Position numbers and translations under genes: made by a program. Shown in pieces: positions 29,945-31,691 of a stretch of DNA of 31,691 nt. The stretch's first letter is position 1. The number at the start of each line of letters is the position of its first letter. The stretch is from the IMG/VR virus record IMGVR_UViG_3300032291_003484, positions 1-31,691 of that record; one strand, written 5' to 3'. The notes beneath the pieces were generated by a model that saw only the letters and a list, made by a program, of their open reading frames with translations, made no database searches and was not told the DNA's origin. The DNA comes from a virus.

Positions 29945-30187
29945 ATGAGTTCCGCCCTCGCTCGCTTCCTCTCGCAACGCGCCAAAGCCCTCGGGCCTTC
30001 GGCCCTACCCGCCGCTCCCGCGGGCGAACCGGGCAGGTTTACGCCGGCTCCGTCGGTCGTCTCGGCCCCGGCCCGGCCTGAGCCTCCCGGCGACTGGACT
30101 ACGACCTGGAGCGACGGGCAAGTGATCGCCGAGCGCATGGTCGGCGGCCGGCGGCGCGTGTTCTCTTATTTGCGAAATAAAAATTGA
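29945..30187 (+). CDS. Small hypothetical protein with Pro/Ala linker
   Basis: An 80-aa protein from ATG 29945 (MSSALARFLSQRAKALG). It has an N-terminal helix, a Pro/Ala/Ser-rich centre and a C-terminal beta patch (DWTTTWSDGQVIAERMVGGRRRVFSYL). No family recognised. The AT-rich stretch just after it (30178-30204) may contain a promoter for the next gene. Confidence 0.5.
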   Translation: MSSALARFLSQRAKALGPSALPAAPAGEPGRFTPAPSVVSAPARPEPPGDWTTTWSDGQVIAERMVGGRRRVFSYLRNKN

Positions 30188-30218
30188 TTTTTATCCTTTT
30201 TTATGCACGCCTAATGGC

Positions 30219-30419
30219 ATGCCTCGTGGTCGTCCTCGTCTCCCTGATCATCTCCGGCCCGTCGTGGTCGCTCTGCGGCTCCGGCCGGATCTCGTTGCGC
30301 GCATCGACGCCCTCGCGGCCGAGAAAGCCATGACCCGCGCCGTCTGGATCTCCAGCACCCTCTCCCATGTCACCGCTCCTCTCAATCCTCACTCCAGCGA
30401 TCCCCGAGCGGCTGCATAG
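30219..30419 (+). CDS. CopG/ribbon-helix-helix-like protein
   Basis: A 66-aa protein starting MPRGRPRLPDHL, another basic arm, followed by VVVALRLRPDLVARIDALAAEKAMTRAVWISSTL. This is strand-helix-turn-helix as in CopG-like regulators. Its last 53 nt overlap the glycosyltransferase start. It is the second RHH-like protein in this operon. Confidence 0.6.
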   Translation: MPRGRPRLPDHLRPVVVALRLRPDLVARIDALAAEKAMTRAVWISSTLSHVTAPLNPHSSDPRAAA

Positions 30420-30960
30420 CCTTCGGCGACTCTCTGACGCCCTCGAGCCGCAGTTGCGGCTCTTTCCTCATTCCGTCGAATGGCTCGCCCTCGTCGATCC
30501 AAGAGGCCAGCGCACCATCGGCGAGAAGCGCGACGAGCTGGTCCAGCTCGCCCGCGGTCAGTTCATCGCCTTCGTGGACGACGACGATTTCGTGCAGGCC
30601 CACTACGTTGCGTCGTTGGTTCAGGCCATCTCCGAGATCGTGGCCAACTCCGAGCCGGTGGACGTCGTGACGTTCCGCCAGGAGGCAATCTGGTGCGGCC
30701 TGCGGTCGGAGGTGCGATTCAACCTGCGCGCCGGCAACGAGGCTTTCAACCCGGGCGGCGTGACTCAGCGCGCAGCCTGGCATGTCTGCGCGTGGCGCGC
30801 TTCGCTGGCCAAGCGCTTCCATTTCGAGGCCTCGAATTACGGCGAGGACTGGAGCTGGGCCCGCCACCTGAACCTCGACGCCCGCTCCGAGCGGCACATC
30901 CCCGACATCCTTCACACCTACGTCCACGACCCAGTCATCTCTGCCGCACCCGCACCATGA
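30367..30960 (+). CDS. Glycosyltransferase family 2-like protein
   Basis: A 197-aa protein. The N-terminus MSPLLSILTPAIPERLHSLRRL matches the first strand of GT-A enzymes. GEKRDELVQLARGQFIAFVDDDDF (residues 52-75, D71-D74) is the classic GT2 metal/nucleotide-sugar motif. The C-terminal half (YGEDWSWARHL) contains the ED-type catalytic acid region. It is short but appears complete as a single-domain transferase. The acceptor is unknown; this is the second GT gene in the window. Confidence 0.8.
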   Translation: MSPLLSILTPAIPERLHSLRRLSDALEPQLRLFPHSVEWLALVDPRGQRTIGEKRDELVQLARGQFIAFVDDDDFVQAHYVASLVQAISEIVANSEPVDVVTFRQEAIWCGLRSEVRFNLRAGNEAFNPGGVTQRAAWHVCAWRASLAKRFHFEASNYGEDWSWARHLNLDARSERHIPDILHTYVHDPVISAAPAP

Positions 30961-31187
30961 ACCACGAAGATAACCTCCTTGCCCGTGCCCACCGCTCCAT
31001 CCGCCTACTTGAGACCCGCAAGAAGGCCGTGCTGAAGGAGCACGCCGAGCGCATTAAACGCCTGCGCAACGCCTGCGACGTGATCGTCGCCGATAGTCTC
31101 GAGCCCGAGGCAACGCTGATTGATACCCGCCGCACCATCGATCCCGAGGTCATGGCGCTCATCGACGCGCCAGACGAAGGGCTCTGA
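30957..31187 (+). CDS. Small helical hypothetical protein
   Basis: A 76-aa protein overlapping the glycosyltransferase stop (ATGA). It is a charged helix or coiled coil (RAHRSIRLLETRKKAVLKEHAERIKRLRNACD) followed by an acidic tail. It sits between the glycosyltransferase and the helix-turn-helix gene. Function unknown. Confidence 0.5.
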   Translation: MNHEDNLLARAHRSIRLLETRKKAVLKEHAERIKRLRNACDVIVADSLEPEATLIDTRRTIDPEVMALIDAPDEGL

Positions 31188-31188
31188 G

Positions 31189-31614
31189 ATGCTCACCATC
31201 TACCAGCAGCCCATCACGCCGCCGGATCGCGGCGAGCGTGCCGAGCAATCGGTCGAGGCCGAGCTTGCGGCCATCGCGGCCGAGATCGCGGCCCGGCTGG
31301 ATGAGATGGAGGGGTTGAAGCTCATGAGCGGTGGTGCGTTCGTGTCGAAGCTGGCTTCGTGCCGGTCGATCTCGCCGGTGGCGTTCAGGATGACGCTTCA
31401 GCTTTTATCGGGTAACACCCTGCCGCTGCTGTCTTATGGTGAACGCGCCCAGGCGCGTGGAGTCAGCAAGCAGACCGTTTACCTTGAGACCAAGAATGCG
31501 TTTGAACGAGTGCGGCACATTTTTCCTGATCTGGTCGTGGCGCTCGAAAGAATGCAGAAAAACGCCCTTGCCCACGAAGATCCGACCTCTAATGCCGATG
31601 CTTTGCGCGACTAG
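31189..31614 (+). CDS. Helix-turn-helix protein, possible small terminase subunit
   Basis: A 141-aa protein starting at ATG 31189, 1 nt after the previous gene. The N-terminal half is helical and acidic (AEQSVEAELAAIAAEIAARLDEM). Residues about 80-115 (SYGERAQARGVSKQTVYLETKNAFERV) read as a helix-turn-helix. Size and layout fit a small terminase subunit, and the absence of terminase genes elsewhere in the window makes the next gene downstream a likely large terminase. A late-gene regulator or sigma-like protein is the main alternative. Confidence 0.4.
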   Translation: MLTIYQQPITPPDRGERAEQSVEAELAAIAAEIAARLDEMEGLKLMSGGAFVSKLASCRSISPVAFRMTLQLLSGNTLPLLSYGERAQARGVSKQTVYLETKNAFERVRHIFPDLVVALERMQKNALAHEDPTSNADALRD

Positions 31615-31667
31615 GCAAGAATTGCCTCCCCCCCCCCGGGGGGGGGATAGGGAAACTTTTGCCTAGT
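31610..31667. repeat. C10G9 palindrome inside a 9-bp inverted repeat
   Basis: Ten C followed by nine G (31628-31646) form a near-perfect homopolymer palindrome. It is flanked by ACTAGGCAA (31610-31618) and TTGCCTAGT (31659-31667). The left arm contains the stop codon of the helix-turn-helix gene. It could be a terminator-like structure, a packaging/cos element or partly a sequencing artefact of the homopolymers. Confidence 0.65.
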
Positions 31668-31691
31668 GGCGTCAGGTCGGGTTTCGTTACC

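Noticed and set aside
1-31691. CRISPR array, tRNA, rRNA or integrase/attP
   Set aside because: No regularly spaced repeats, no cloverleaf-like segment recognised by eye, and no tyrosine or serine recombinase motifs in any translated frame.

Overview
This window is most of the genome of a tailed phage or prophage. It carries capsid, connector, tail, portal, fibre, lysis-like, recombination and replication modules packed with almost no intergenic space, and most genes are joined by ATGA or GTGA stop/start overlaps. The tail gene set (tail completion, tail terminator, small tube protein, chaperone position, coiled-coil tape measure, no sheath) points to a siphovirus-like long non-contractile tail. 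The DNA is GC-rich with strong G/C bias at third codon positions, and few genes have a clear Shine-Dalgarno sequence. The host is therefore a GC-rich bacterium. A Verrucomicrobiota (Opitutae-like) host is a guess from general flavour and is not proven by anything in the window.

Layout. 1-1719: end of a prohead protease/scaffold-like gene, capsid decoration protein and major capsid protein, closed by a strong terminator (1747-1774). 1812-2549: an AT-richer free-standing HNH endonuclease, likely an intruder. 2619-11080: head-tail connector, tail completion, tail terminator (with an inserted domain), tail tube, chaperone-position protein, tape measure and a compact tail-tip set ending in a 690-aa repeat protein and a Cys-rich protein. 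10995-12716 (minus): a two-domain glycosyltransferase inside the structural region. 12758-17898: gpW-like protein, portal (with an extra C-terminal domain) and two fibre/adhesin proteins plus a small partner. 17901-19185: membrane proteins that may act in lysis. 19199-20724: phosphoesterase and small DNA-binding or unknown proteins.

20636-24737 (minus) is a recombination/early operon: ribbon-helix-helix-like protein, AT-rich unknown, Sak4-like ATPase, Gp157-like protein, SSB-like protein, SF2 helicase and PDDEXK-type nuclease. It diverges from 24853-28370 (plus), which holds a DnaB/RepA-type helicase followed by a string of tiny, often Cys-rich proteins. 28371-about 29050 is an AT-richer insertion that looks like a piece of an integron cassette array: a full attC-like site (28606-28703), a broken cassette gene ending just before it and a truncated cassette gene starting just after it, all in minus orientation. 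29069-29196 has a cluster of TTGGACAA-type repeats, and 29404-29431 has a nested dyad that looks like an operator. 29453-31614 is a rightward operon of small DNA-binding proteins, a second glycosyltransferase and a helix-turn-helix protein that may be a small terminase subunit. The window ends in a C10G9 palindrome flanked by a 9-bp inverted repeat.

No large terminase, integrase or recognisable endolysin is visible. If the molecule is circular or circularly permuted, the missing terminase and protease could lie between the window's end and its beginning. The most unusual points are the attC/cassette insertion inside a phage, the portal encoded after the tail genes, the portal-fused C-terminal domain and the pair of glycosyltransferase genes.
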